DNA of 64,000 bases from Rhynchopus sp. YZ270_cl-10 (lineage: Eukaryota > Euglenozoa > Diplonemea > Diplonemida > Diplonemidae). The translations under genes were made by a program, and so were the position numbers. The notes under the pieces were generated by a model, which worked only from the letters and a program-made list of their open reading frames with translations, had not been told where the DNA came from and searched no databases. How positions within the stretch are numbered: the stretch's first letter is position 1; each line of letters opens with the position of its first letter. The stretch covers positions 496,001-560,000 of the forward strand of contig OZ037899.1 of NCBI GenBank assembly GCA_964035575.1, given 5' to 3'. Positions 32,009 through 42,380 of the stretch are shown in pieces.

Positions 32009-33305
32009 TGACCACAAAACGAAAAAAAAAACAAAGTAAATAATAATAACGGAGTCAGAGACAACAGTTGCATTCAGAAGAAGAGTATGACCTGGTCTTT
32101 CTTTCTTTGCGTCCCTTTCCTACCCTCCCCCTCTCTCTCTTCAAGATGTCTGTGTACCGCGAGCACCGTTCAAATATCATGTGTTTCTTGTAACCCTGCC
32201 CCAAAAAAAATTTTTTTTGAGCAAGCTTTTGACCCCCGAAAAACAGTATCACAAAAATTGGGAGGGGAAAAAAAAAAAAAAAAGACATTTTTCCGATTAG
32301 TGCAAAGATCCAGCATGCCCTATATGGTTCTACCGGTTTGCCTGCGGTTTTTCTTTTTTTATTTAGTTTGTTACTATCGTCTCAATCTCTCGGTTTGCAG
32401 TTCTGTGAGAGGTTATGGAAGATATTTTTTATGTGTTTTTGTGCCGTTTCTGTTTGGCATTCTTCATTGCCTATCCTTGCAGGGTAAGACATTTGTGTGC
32501 ATAACTCTGTTATTGGCTGGAATATTGTTAGTCTAAAAAAAAAATTTTTTTCCCCTCTAAAAATGGGGGGAAAAAGGGGGTTAGGGAAGGGTTCGTATGG
32601 TCAGATATTATCACACACGTTTTCACTTTTTGCGAATCAGTTTTTCTTTTTTTTTTTTTTTTTTTTTGTCAACTGGGATGGGGGTGAGTACGGGGGAGGG
32701 GGTGGGGGGAATATCACATAAGTTTTTCTTTCATTTTTTTTCCATTTTTTATTTTTTTTGAAAAATAAAATGACACAGCTTAAGTCTAATGATGACTCAG
32801 CTTAGGTTCATCTACCAAACCCCTTTTTTTGTCTGTCTTTTATTTTTATCAGATGAGTGTACCAAAGCAAAATACCTCATCTCTCAAAAAGTTTTTTTCC
32901 CCCCATTTTTTTTTATTTTCAGTGCCCCTTTGCGCAGGGCACTAGCTTGGTTTTGGGGGAAATTCCAGAAGTGGGTCGCTTTCCATGAAAGTGGGTCAGC
33001 GAGTTTTTTACTACAGAAGATGGTTTAGCGGCGTTCTACGAGCTATTTTCTCCAATCCCAGCTTGTGGTGGGGATATTCGCGAAAATGGCCAAAATTCGG
33101 TCAGTGTTGCAGTAATCCTCCGAAATGTGCTGTTTGCCCGCCTCACTTTGTGGTCTCTCGGAAAACTACCACTGGTATCTGTATGAGTTTCAGAGCTTTC
33201 TTCCTCGAGGCAGACTTAAAGAAACTGAACCCTTGGTTCATGCACCGCCTCACCGCCGTGTAGTCACGGGTGTTTCGGACAGTGTTATTTTGCACGAACG
33301 GTCTC

Positions 33306-33347
33306 ATCCAGGGTTTTTTTTGCGGAGCAAAAAAAAACCCTGGATGA
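33306..33347. repeat. Hairpin inside the hAT-like element
   Basis: ATCCAGGG and a T run, loop GCGGAGC, then an A run and CCCTGGAT. GCGGAGC with flanking A/T runs recurs at 33430 and 38247, next to ATGGCGCCGCAG. Confidence 0.75.
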
Positions 33348-33380
33348 TAATATGGCGCCGCAGGCGAAAAAAAAATAGGG

Positions 33381-33475
33381 CGCAGTGTAAAAATCTAGCT
33401 TTTTACACCACAGAGTCACTCAACGAACCCTTTTTTGCGGAGCAAAAAAGGAAAAATGGCGCCGCAGGCAAAAAA
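33381..33475 (+). repeat. Dispersed repeat G, copy 1
   Basis: GCAGTGTAAAAAT, TTTTACACCACAGAGTCACT, CAACGAACCC, TTTTTTGCGGAGC and AATGGCGCCGCAG. Same order as at 38192-38280. Confidence 0.8.
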
Positions 33476-33802
33476 ATAAAAATAAGGTACAGCCTCCCGG
33501 GTCCTCCTCTAGACCCTTCCTACGTGCAAAACCCTACAGAATTCTCAGATTTTTGGTGGGATGATGGCAGGATGATGGTTTTTGGTCGGGGGGGAAAGCC
33601 ATTTTCCGTGGGATGATGGATGATGGTTAGCGTCAGGCCTGAACAGGCTCGGGGGGAGTTCCCTATAGTCGAGCTCCCAAAATTTTTTTTTCTAAAATCC
33701 AAAATCCAATTTTTTTTTTTTTTCCCGGCTGACCCACTTTTTTTTTTTAAAGTACAGGAAGTGGGTCAGCTGACCCGCTGACCCAGCCAAGCTAGTCCCC
33801 TG

Positions 33803-33860
33803 CCTTTGCGTCTGCCGATGAACGGTGAGGCGTTTTGCACTTTTCAACATCTCTTTTTAT
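33803..33860 (+). repeat. Short repeat C, split by the hAT-like element
   Basis: CCTTTGCGTCTGCCGATGAA then CGGTGAGGCGTTTTGCAC and TTTTCAACATCTC. The left fragment of this copy is at 32918-32934. Confidence 0.9.
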
Positions 33861-34016
33861 ATTCTCCGGAAGATTTCGTTGAAACCACAACAAAAAAAAG
33901 GACTTATTCTCCCCTCAAATTTTTCATTTCTCCCCCCCTCCTATGCTATCAATTAATCGAATGCATATGTTGAAATACTATATTTCTCTCCCTCCCCTCC
34001 CCCGCCACCACCACCC

Positions 34017-34147
34017 AATGGTGGCAGTATTGTGATAGGAGCCCATTGGAATACGCATCAAAATACATCACAATACACCTGTATTGTGATGTATTTTGAT
34101 GTATTTTGTGTATTCCAATGGGCTCCCATCACAATACTGCCACCATT
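34017..34147. mobile_element. Palindromic MITE, 131 bp
   Basis: The two halves are near-perfect inverted copies starting AATGGTGGCAGTATTGTGAT and meeting at ACACC/TGTATTGTG near 34077-34082. The 7-bp direct flanks ACCACCC lie at 34010-34016 and 34148-34154, although the surrounding sequence is ACC-rich, which weakens that evidence. No coding capacity. Confidence 0.8.
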
Positions 34148-34299
34148 ACCACCCCCCCCTTGGCGTCGTTCGAACGAAATATCATACCCTTGTAACCAGA
34201 AATACGCAGAGTTGTGTCTAAGAAGGGAGTAGGGTGGGGTACAGGGGGAGACATGCTCTTGGTATAGTTTCCTATACCCGCCCCCCCTTTTTTTTTGAA

Positions 34300-34345
34300 G
34301 TAATTAAGCACAATGCTTAGGTTTGTCTTTGCAAAACTTTTCTTT
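34300..34345 (+). repeat. Short interspersed repeat B
   Basis: TTAAGCACAATGCTTAGG then TTTGTCTTTGCAAAACTTTTC. The hairpin arms AAGC/GCTT are kept although the loop is shorter. Confidence 0.7.
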
Positions 34346-34811
34346 TAGTATTTCCCCCTCTCCACACTAAATAGGGGAGCTTTTTTTTTTTTTTTGGAAA
34401 TTGTTGTGGTTTGGTTGCTATGTCTGTGCCATGGCTTGTGTGTGAGCGCGTGTGCGTCTTTCCACCTCCCCAACCCCCATTTTTTTTACGGCAAAGGGTA
34501 TTTTTATTGTTGTTATTTCCTCTCCTTCCCGTTCCCCAACCCCCCACCAGATGAACAGCGTTCCTCGCAGCGTGATCCTCCCTTTTTTTGTGTGATAATT
34601 TGTTCAATATTTGAACAGCTAAGTTCCCCAAAGGTGAGGTTCTTAGTCGATTATCGACAGCATAAATAGGGAGCTACCAAAAGTGATCCTAAAATGGGAT
34701 AAAATATGGTTGACCCTTGTACTGCTTTTGGGGACTGTCAACACCAATTTGGAGACAGATTCCCAAATGATGATTTAGTACAAGGTCCAGCATAGTTATT
34801 CGCACAATATT

Positions 34812-34907
34812 TCAGATGTAAAACCACGAAATGAATGTAAGACCGCTTGGTTCAGGTACACCCACAGTGCACCAAGTCGTATACCAAGGTACACAGGGCT
34901 TTGTTTT
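34812..34907 (+). repeat. Short interspersed repeat A, diverged
   Basis: CAGATGTAAAACCACGAAATG, GTAAGACCGCTTGGTTCAGG, ATACCAAGGTACACAGGG and CTTTG followed by a T run. Confidence 0.7.
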
Positions 34908-35349
34908 TTTTTTTTTTTTGAAAAGATACTTTGCTGCACACAATGTTGAGATAACAGCCACCCCCCACCGATTAGAAAATATCATTAAAATAAAAGCAGT
35001 ATCACTATCAATAAGGGAAAGGAAGATTTCTCAAAAAAAAAAAAATCCTGCACTAGCAGGTGATTGTCGACACAACAAAAAAAGAAAAAAAGAAATAAAT
35101 AGAACATCATCCGGCACCAAAAGAAAATCATATTCCCCTCAACGAATAAATAAGTAACTCGGGGGTGGCTAATCGAAAACTTGTTGTGCAGTGTATGGAG
35201 AGAGAGGGAGAGAAGGAGATCTAGGGAATATGATATGTGGTGTGGTGTATGTAAAGGACGACCTTCAAAATTGCTCAAACTCATCCATAAAAAGCGGGAA
35301 AGATTCCGTTTGTTTGTATTATGTACGGGGGAAGAGAAGGAGGGAGGGA

Positions 35350-35387
<38 letters not shown>

Positions 35388-36099
35388 ATTCCCCCCTCCG
35401 GTGATCTCAACAAAGAAGCGGACCTACCTCTCAACTTACAAAGTACTACAATGAAATACAATACAAAAACAGAGTAGCAAAAACAAAAACAAATCACAAA
35501 ACAAACAAACTTTCAACCCCCCTCCGGTGATGGGGAGGGGATAAAACTGAGCATACTATTGCTTTATGTTGGTGTTCTTGTTGTTGTAGTGTTCAATTTT
35601 GATGACAACAGTGCAAAGAAGCCAATAAACGCAAAATGTATTTTGACAGTCAAAAAATATGACATCCAGCGAGGTGACTAAGCAACAAGAGGCGGGAGGT
35701 TCGCCAACATTTTTTTTTTTTTTTTGTTTGTGTTTTTCATCTGGATGGCTGGCATCGTACAGAGTGGGTCAGTCAGAGGTGTGCCTGCATCAATAACCAC
35801 AGTTTGTTTTTGAATATCTGAAAAGAACGTCCTTGTACTTTCTCTTCTTTGATCAGAGATCAGAAAGTGCCTGAAAACTCCTATTAATTTTGCACAAAGG
35901 AGACATTCTTTCCAGTTTTCTTTATTCAGGTCACCTCCCCTCACCACAAAGGTTACATACACACACACACTCTCTCTCTCTCTCTCTCCCCCATTCATCT
36001 CGAATACATATCTGTTACGGGTTTGCTCTGTTGTACCTCCCTATGTGCGGGCACTGTTCTTCTCCTGTTTTGTTTTTTTCCCCCTTCCAGTTTTCTTTG

Positions 36100-36140
36100 A
36101 CTCGGAGCAGGCGAGGTTTAGGCTCGTCTCCCAAGATTTT
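36100..36140 (+). repeat. Short interspersed repeat B, diverged
   Basis: ACTCGGAGCAGGCGAGGTTT then AGGCTCGTCTCCCAAGATTTTC. A weak match to the family. Confidence 0.5.
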
Positions 36141-36458
36141 CTCTCTTTTTTATGAAACTATTTTTTTTTGTAAACATCCCTAAATCTATTTTTCTTCTTT
36201 TTCCTCCTTCCCCCATGTATTCTGCCCCTTTGAGGCCTGTTCTGCAGTTTCTGATGCAAAAAACCATCACCATTTTTGTGTATTTTGGGGTGATCAGGGG
36301 GGGTTCTTTTTTGCTACTCTGGTCCACTCACGTTTTTCAAATGTTCTTCTTTTATCTTGTGGATGTAAAGTTATTTTGTGCGGTGTCAAAGTGAGTGGTG
36401 TGCAAATGGGGGCGGATAGTAGGCCATCCCTAAATGACAAAAAAAAAACAATAAAAAT

Positions 36459-36515
36459 ATAGTGGAGCACACTCTAGGATGGCTACACTAATACAACCAA
36501 GTTTTCAAAAACAAA
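36459..36515 (+). repeat. Short interspersed repeat E
   Basis: GTGGAGCACACTCTAGGATG then GCTACACTAATACAACCAAG and TTTTCAAAAAC. Nearly identical to 23567-23620. Confidence 0.9.
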
Positions 36516-36892
36516 CAAAACAAGAGCACAAAGCAAACATATCAAAAACTTCATAAAAACCCATTCAAAATCCCTCAATGACATGTGGTAGAAGGCCTCT
36601 AGGTAAAGTCTTTAGGCAAACAAAGGAACGAGGTGGGGAAAGGAAAAAAAATAAGGAGGGGTGTAGGGATCGAACACGGCATCATGTGCGCACACGGAGA
36701 ATACTCTCTCAATTTTTTTTGGCGCGATTTTTTTTATATTGTATTTGCCGTACTTTGTTCCCCTCCCACCCCACCACGAATCACCAATCCAAGAACCTCG
36801 GTGCCATTGCTTATTGACAAAATTTTTTTGCAGACAAGGATACTCTTCATTGACCCACTTTTTTCGAGAGTTTTTTTTTTAAAGGTTTCCTT

Positions 36893-37006
36893 ATCAGATG
36901 TAAACCACGAAATAGATTGTAGGACTGCATGGTTGGGGGTCCACCCCAGCCGGTCATTGTACCAAAGGTACACTGTCATGAGAGGGCTGTATTTCAAGTC
37001 AACCCC
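36893..37006 (+). repeat. Short interspersed repeat A, full length
   Basis: TATCAGATGTAAACCACGAA, GATTGTAGGACTGCATGG, CCGGTCATTGTACCAAAGG, TACACTGTCATGAGAGGG and TGTATTTCAAGTC then a T run. Confidence 0.9.
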
Positions 37007-38191
37007 TTTTTTTTTTTTGAGGGTAGAAAAACAGCATCATTTTTTTCTGTCTGTTTCCCCAACATCTGTGCCCTTTTGTTTGGAATAATTTTTTTTCCTT
37101 CTTCCAAACCTTTACAACACCCCCCTTCCCCTGGATGAAATTTCAACTTTCAAAGTACTACAATGAAATGCAATACAAAACAAACAGAGTAGCAAAAACA
37201 AAAAAACAAAAACAACAAAGGTGAAACAAACTTTTTCAAAACCCCCCTTCCCCTGGAACAGAGGTATTATGCTGTCTCCCTACTTGCTCTCACCCACGTA
37301 CACGTGTGTCTCCAACTGCCCTTAGTAAAGGGGTAATCAAGTGATTGGTGTACTTGGGACCGAGGAAATGTCACTACAGTCGATCTTAAGCGTCTTCACA
37401 TTGTGTGGCATTATGTGACATTATTCCCCTACCTTGCTAGGCGATGGTTGATACTACGAAAAACAAAATAAAAGGAGCAAGCAAAACCCGTTCTCTTACC
37501 GACCCCTTTTTCCACACGCACACAACCCCACACACCACGCACAAAAGCAAAACCAATTTTTCTTCTTTTTTTTAAAAAAAGAAGAAATAGCGTACACACA
37601 TAAGTTTCGACACCCCCCCCCTTTTCACACACATTTTTTTCTCTCTCTTCCAGCCCGTCAGTTTGGTATCACCAACCCCCCTTTTTTTTGGAAGAGGAAT
37701 TCCAAGCACTATTTTATCACGCTATTGTCCCCCCATATTTTTTTTTCTTCTTTTCAAAAAAAAGTTCAAAAGAAAAGTGCTTTTTTGCCTATTGTTACTG
37801 AGAGGGATTTGTTTTCTTTTTGAGCTTCATCCTTGGTGGAAATATGCACTGTTCCACATTTTGACCAACCAAGGTTCAAATAGAAAGATAAAAGGCTAAT
37901 CTACTATTGGGGGGTTTCTGGGTGGGGGATGGGTGGAAAAATTCATTTCTTTTTTAAATAAGAGATCACGCAGGGTGTGATAACTCTAAAAAACACAAAC
38001 AAACATACAAATTGTCACCTTTTCAAAGACAAAAAAAAATACTCAGAAAAAAAGAGGGAAAGTGGGCCACGATTGAAAACCACCATTTTTTTTTTTGGTG
38101 CGCTTTTACACAGTTTGTCAAAAGTTATTATTCGTTTTCCAGTGATTTTTCCAGGGGTTTCGTTTTTCGATTTGAGGTGAAAACAATTAGG

Positions 38192-38280
38192 GTACAGTGT
38201 AAAAATACGGTTTTTATACCACAGAGTCACTCAACTAACCCTTTTTTGCGGAGCAAAAAAATGAAAATGGCGCCGCAGAC
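38192..38280 (+). repeat. Dispersed repeat G, copy 2
   Basis: ACAGTGTAAAAATACGG, TATACCACAGAGTCACTC, AACTAACCC, TTTTTTGCGGAGC and AATGGCGCCGCAG. It lies outside the hAT-like element, so this sequence has its own dispersal. Confidence 0.8.
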
Positions 38281-38444
38281 AAACAAAAATTTAAGCTAAC
38301 AGCCCTGGAAGGTGCGGGGTTTCCCCCAAATTGGGCTAAAGTACATCATGCCTTTTGTGTAGTTTTTTAACTATGTCGATTTTTTTTTGTTTTTCCGAGG
38401 ACTTGGCCGTTTTCTCAAAATCCCAGGAATGGGCTATGTTTGTT

Positions 38445-38572
38445 TTATCAGATGTAAACCACGAAAATGGATTGTAGGACTGCATGGTTGGGGGGGTCCA
38501 CCCCCCGGTACAGCCGGTCATTGTACCAAAGGTACACTGTTCACGAGAGGGCTTTGTATTTCAAGGCAACTT
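38445..38572 (+). repeat. Short interspersed repeat A, full length
   Basis: TATCAGATGTAAACCACGAA through GATTGTAGGACTGCATGG, GTCCACCCCCCGGTACAG, TACACTGTTCACGAGAGG and TTTGTATTTCAAGG then 16 T. The terminal T run resembles a Pol III stop, but no good internal promoter is seen. Confidence 0.9.
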
Positions 38573-38658
38573 TTTTTTTTTTTTTGACTTTAGCCCAGGC
38601 TCTCCGCTAGGATTTCCGATTTTGAAAATGTTCTGTTGATGGTCCACGTGGTGGGGTA

Positions 38659-38695
38659 CATGCTTGCGCCGCAGGCGCACGGTACGCAACTTTTT
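38659..38695 (-). repeat. Fragment of element F, inverted
   Basis: GCTTGCGCCGCAGGCGCACG then GTACGCAAC, the complement of the F core. Confidence 0.85.
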
Positions 38696-39344
38696 TTTTT
38701 TCAACGCCCGATTTTGACTTTTTTGGGACGTTTGAGCACTCACCTCTCCATATCTTCTTCTCCTGAGCTTTTTTGACAAGTAGAACGGGTCTGAACCACT
38801 CAGCAGAACTTTTTTTTTTTTTTTTTTTTCCCCCATTTTCAAAAAGTTCTGTTGACAATCAACAGAACTTTAGTACCTAGCGGAGTGCCTGCTTTAGCCT
38901 TAGCCTTAGCGGAAGCCCTGATTTTGCCCTCCCCCCCCCCCCCCCCTTTTTTTTTTGGTGATTTTCACTGTATGTCACATCATGCTGTGTGTCACAGAGA
39001 AAACAGCGGCTCTGTACTACCCCACTATATCAAAATTTTACCACACCAATTTTACCCTCGCCCCCCCGCCCCCCGCCCCCCTAGAAAAAGCCCTGTTTTC
39101 TTCCCCTCCTTTTTTTTCAAAAAAAAAAAAAAAAGCCAGAACACCACAAAAAAAAACAACAACAACAAAAATGCGTACAGTATACAAACAAAGTCACCCA
39201 TCACTCTATTTTTTTTTCCTCACCCTGCAATCTCTCTCTCTCTCTCCTTATCTCCTTTCCCCTCTTCCCCCTCTCCCCTCAAAACTTATAAGGGAGGGGG
39301 GAAGGGGGCCTATCTTTTTGAAATTTTTGAATTTCATTTAAAAA

Positions 39345-40133
39345 ATGGAGTTCAGCCCATTTTGTCGAGATGGATGTTTCATTCGTGGTTTTGTGTTGCA
39401 TTGCAGGACGTCTGCTTGGCGTGGTGATTTTAACATAGAAAACCCTGCTGAAGGACGGGCCAATCTGGTTTCAAGGGTGACAACGAATGTGGTGTTTAGC
39501 AGTCATAATGTGAGACGAAATGTGGATTTGGTCTGCAGTTTTGTTCCGGATGAGGAAAAAACCGCAGAAGAAGGAACGATTCTCAAGGTCGACGGAAACG
39601 GAATAAAACACTTAAAAGCGGACCCGAGAAGCATTCTTACCTTATTCCGCCGTGCCTTGGGAGTCCCTGCAATGGATTCAAGAAGACAACGGAAACGGGC
39701 AAGAAATCTACCTGAAGGGGTAGAGGTTGACGCCAAGGAGATGAAGTCCGTGGTAGGTATTTCAAGGGGAGACGGGTTTGGTATGGCGGGAGCATTGTCG
39801 CAATGCCAGCAGGCGATCCTAATGAAAAGCAAGGCAGACACCAAGCCGCCCTTGGTAGTGCTTACGGAGGACGGGGTGGACTTCCAAACCCTGCTGGAGG
39901 GTATGCATAAGGAGCGGCCCACAGAGCCCCTCTTCCCTCATGGCGTGGTTTTCGTGTTTGGAGACAACGAAGGTCTCAACACAACTGATGCGCAAGACGT
40001 GGACGCCTACTGCAAAGAAACAAAAACCACCCTCATCCGCGCCTCGCTTGGCCAGGGTTCTCTTATGGCCAGCCAGTGTGTGACAATAGTGCACTATCTT
40101 CTTGACCGCTATCATACCTGCAAGACCGCATAA
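39345..40133 (+). CDS. TrmY-like tRNA pseudouridine-54 N1-methyltransferase
   Basis: A 262-residue SPOUT methyltransferase resembling archaeal TrmY, which uses S-adenosylmethionine to make N1-methylpseudouridine at tRNA position 54. The N-terminal block NLVSRVTTNVVFSSHNVRRN (about 41-60) matches TrmY's LCRCVSDAFFLSHDIRRD region from memory. ILKVDGNGIKHLKADPRS follows, as in the family. The C-terminal knot has VVFVFGDNEGLN (about 203-214) and SLGQGSLMASQCVTIVHYLL (234-253), corresponding to the IIGDH and LSPLELHANHCITIIHN cofactor loops. About 50 residues rich in Lys/Arg and Ala are inserted around 110-160. The related rRNA enzyme Emg1 fits less well. The start at 39345 adds about 13 residues; no intron is needed. 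It is notable because TrmY is best known from archaea. Confidence 0.85.
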   Translation: MEFSPFCRDGCFIRGFVLHCRTSAWRGDFNIENPAEGRANLVSRVTTNVVFSSHNVRRNVDLVCSFVPDEEKTAEEGTILKVDGNGIKHLKADPRSILTLFRRALGVPAMDSRRQRKRARNLPEGVEVDAKEMKSVVGISRGDGFGMAGALSQCQQAILMKSKADTKPPLVVLTEDGVDFQTLLEGMHKERPTEPLFPHGVVFVFGDNEGLNTTDAQDVDAYCKETKTTLIRASLGQGSLMASQCVTIVHYLLDRYHTCKTA

Positions 40134-40409
40134 AATGGGAGAAAAAAACCCTCAAAAAAATCTTCATTTTTTAGAAATATCATTGAATTATAGGAGGTGT
40201 GCTCATTATTTAAGAAGTTATTCCTCCATTCTTTTCAGCATCGAATTTCCCCCCTCGCTCCAATGAATTCCCATTCATCTGAGGATATATCAGATGTAAA
40301 CAAAATGGATTGAGGGAAATCATTGGTTCAAACCCCCCCTCTGATATCCTGGAGGGTGTATTTTAGTCAAATATTTCATAATTCCAGGGGAACAACCCAA
40401 AGTATAACA
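40134..40409. other. Intergenic spacer with a repeat A variant
   Basis: TATCAGATGTAAACAAAATGG at about 40289 and TCTGATATCCTGGAGGGT near 40340 are related to the 5' part of repeat A. ATTCCAG at about 40380-40386 is a possible splice acceptor before the ATG at 40410. Confidence 0.6.
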
Positions 40410-41687
40410 ATGGAAAGCCCCACTACAAAAGATGCCTTGCAGCGGGTATCTGAGGCAGAAAAGCGGATTAGAATGCTTGCGGACCAGGTGTACAACCACC
40501 AGCAGGGGCGTGATAGTGCGGTGGACGCGGCAGTGACGTCACCACCTGCAAAGACGCATTCAGTATTGGTGCGTGACACTGAACGGACGGAACGCAAATA
40601 CGAAGTCCTCGAGACCCGAGTCCGGGAGCTCGAAAGCACCGTGGTAGAACTCAAGAAGGAGATCTGGAAGCTCAAAACCTGCCAATCCGCGACCCTCCCC
40701 GACACCTCCGCTTCCACAGCACCGCAAACACCCCCTCTCCCACGCAGCCCCGCAAACGGCAGCGAGCTTGGTGTCAGTGGAAGCTCTCCAGTACGCTACG
40801 CGCACACTAGCAAAGGGGGGTCTGACCTTCATTTGGAATGTCTCAACACAATTCCGACTGCACTTAGCCGTGGTTCTATGAGTATGAGTGGCGGGAGTGG
40901 AGAAAAGAGCAACAGTGATGTTATGAAGTACGAAGCCATCAAGCAAATACATGGCACCTTCGATCTAGACAAGGACGGCCACCTGAACTATAACGACGCA
41001 TCCAAAATGCAGTTTGTGACAGAGCAGCAGCAGCTCACCGTGGATGACTACAACGATCTCTGTGAATACCTAGGGGTGGACACAGCAAAGGGGATCGCCG
41101 TGAACGACTTAGTGAGAATGTACTCTGACTCCAACATAGAGACCGATCTGGACCGGGATGTGGAAAGGGCGCGAAGTTTTGTATGTTCATCATTTTTTTG
41201 GTACACTGTCAGAGGGCTTTGTATTTCAACTCTTTTTTCCTTTGACTTTAAAAGTCGCTCCCTTTTTCTCAATATAAAATAGAACATGCTACATTTAATA
41301 AGAACAGTATCCTATATAACAAAGTGGTCTCCACGAAACAAGAGATGGGTGGAGGTGATGGTTGCGTGGAGTTCACACACAGGGGTGTCTACGCGTTATC
41401 AGTTTTCAATCTTTTTTTGTAAAAAGAAAGGAAAAAGAAAAATATAGTGGAGGGTGGCTACACCTACACGGTGGCCTGACGAACCCTATTTGGGGGGTGA
41501 CCCCTCTACGAACGTACCCTGAGGGTTCGTACAGGCCACCGTGAATACAATCATTTTTTCAGAAAAAGAAAAGGTTTTTTCAGTTGAAACAATGTGAGTG
41601 CATTGTCGATTATATTCACAGATTAATCATAAGTGATCTATATATTGTGACCCACCTCACACTTTACAGAGAGACTGCCCGCCATGA
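40410..41687 (+). CDS. EF-hand/coiled-coil protein, last exon uncertain
   Basis: Exon 1 is 40410-41180 (257 codons) and stops at a GTATGT donor. Residues 5-30 and 57-95 form coiled coils (YEVLETRVRELESTVVELKK). A Ser/Pro-rich linker spans about 96-165. One EF-hand-like loop, DLDKDGHLNYND (about 189-200), follows a helix, with a second weaker helix-loop pair (DYNDLCEYLGVDTAKGI). Reading through instead of splicing would translate short repeat A into a hydrophobic tail, which I think is wrong. A matching acceptor at TTTACAG (41669) would add five residues, RDCPP, and stop at 41685-41687. This last exon is a guess. A calcium-responsive structural role is possible. Confidence 0.65.
41202..41233 (+). 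repeat. Short repeat A remnant in an intron
   Basis: GGTACACTGTCAGAGGGC then TTTGTATTTCAACTC, 20 bases after the proposed donor of the EF-hand gene. Confidence 0.8.
41467..41543. mobile_element. 77-bp foldback element in a repeat E copy
   Basis: Inverted ends CACGGTGGCCTG-ACGAACC and GGTTCGTACAGGCCACCGTG. Flanks GGGTGGCTACACCTA and AATACAATC together make a repeat E copy, so the element landed in one. Confidence 0.7.
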
Positions 41688-42187
41688 GGAAAAACCGCAC
41701 ACTTACACACAGGAGTGCCAAAAAACAACATTGCAGAAATTTTAAAAAAACTGTGAAAAAAAAGGAAATATCTTCTCTTTTGTAAAGAACGCACCGAACT
41801 GGGTAAATGGGAATGGGTGGTCACGAATTTAGCTTCGCTTGGGGGGGGAGGGGAACAGGGGACTGGGGTGGGTGGGAGGGGGACATGTTGGAGAAAACGA
41901 AAACGTGTAAAATTTTTCTTGTGACCCGCAATATTTTGTTTGTTTGTTTTGCTTTGCTTTAAGTTGTACTGCTAGTAGCTTTGTTTTGTTCTTTTTGGAG
42001 AGAAGGGTTTTTTTTTTTTACATATAGTACCTTTACGTCTGTCCAGTATCCTCCTGCGAGACGTTTTGTACTTTGAGCTTTTCTCTCGTATTTGTGTTCT
42101 ATGTACGTGGTTGATTTAAAGTGTTTCTTTCAGGATTGCCCTTTAGCGCCTGGTATAAGCTCTTCACCCCCTCTTTTTTAAATTTAT

Positions 42188-42235
42188 GGTGACTAAGCAC
42201 AAAAGCTTAGGTTCATCTTATAACCTTTGTTTTTA
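42188..42235 (+). repeat. Short interspersed repeat B
   Basis: GACTAAGCACAAAAGCTTAGG then TTCATCTTATAACC and a T run. Hairpin arms CTAAGC/GCTTAG are intact. Confidence 0.9.
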
Positions 42236-42270
42236 GTGAAAACAATAGTGCGGGGTCAGCAACTCAGTTA

Positions 42271-42380
42271 ACCGTATTCGTAAAAAAATGTTTGACCGTA
42301 AAAAAAAAAGGTCGAACTTCCAGAAAAATCCTGAAAAGGTCGAACATTTTTTACGGTCGATAATTTTGTACGAATACGGT
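42271..42380. mobile_element. 110-bp foldback element
   Basis: ACCGTATTCGTA at the left end and TACGAATACGGT at the right end, with inner pairing of TGACCGTAAAAAA and TTTTTTACGGTCG. No clear target duplication. Confidence 0.6.

Larger units (their letters stand above)
30911..32934. other. Intergenic region
   Basis: Contains perfect GGGGGAAAAATATTTTTCCCCC-type palindromes near 31317-31340 and 31368-31391, the GGACCGGCC-AG-GGCCGGTC hairpin near 31409, an F copy, and T/C-rich stretches. Low-complexity frames at 32087-32536 and 32789-33028 are not supported as genes. Confidence 0.7.
32935..33802. mobile_element. hAT-like non-autonomous transposon, 868 bp
   Basis: Terminal repeats CAGGGCACTAGCTTGG (32935-32950) and, inverted, CAGGGGACTAGCTTGG (33787-33802) agree at 15 of 16 bases. 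The exact 8-bp duplication CCTTTGCG lies at 32927-32934 and 33803-33810. An 8-bp duplication with CAGGG ends is the hallmark of the hAT superfamily. The insertion splits a copy of short repeat C, whose intact copies (for example at 16635) read across the junction. No transposase is seen. GTGGGTCAGC words recur near both ends. Confidence 0.88.
33861..39344. other. Gene-free repeat-rich region
   Basis: About 5.5 kb with no supportable gene. It contains a palindromic MITE (34017-34147), repeat A copies (34812, 36893, 38445), repeat B copies (34300, 36100), repeat E (36459), repeat G (38192), an inverted F fragment (38659), simple repeats (GA at 35352-35385) and many homopolymer runs. A pyrimidine-rich tract at 39230-39285 leads into the next gene. 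Confidence 0.7.

Noticed and set aside
32087-32536. 149-codon frame rich in Phe, Leu and Ser
   Set aside because: It runs through homopolymer T tracts and has no conserved features.
33125-33616. 163-codon frame
   Set aside because: It lies inside the hAT-like element, crosses the GCGGAGC hairpin and repeat G, and shows no transposase motif.
36655-36726. Minus-strand tRNA suggested by GTTCGATCCC
   Set aside because: T-stem bases do not pair and no 5' acceptor strand matches.
38445-38572. Repeat A as a tRNA-derived SINE
   Set aside because: It ends in a T run, but I cannot place both A and B boxes at proper spacing and find no target duplications.
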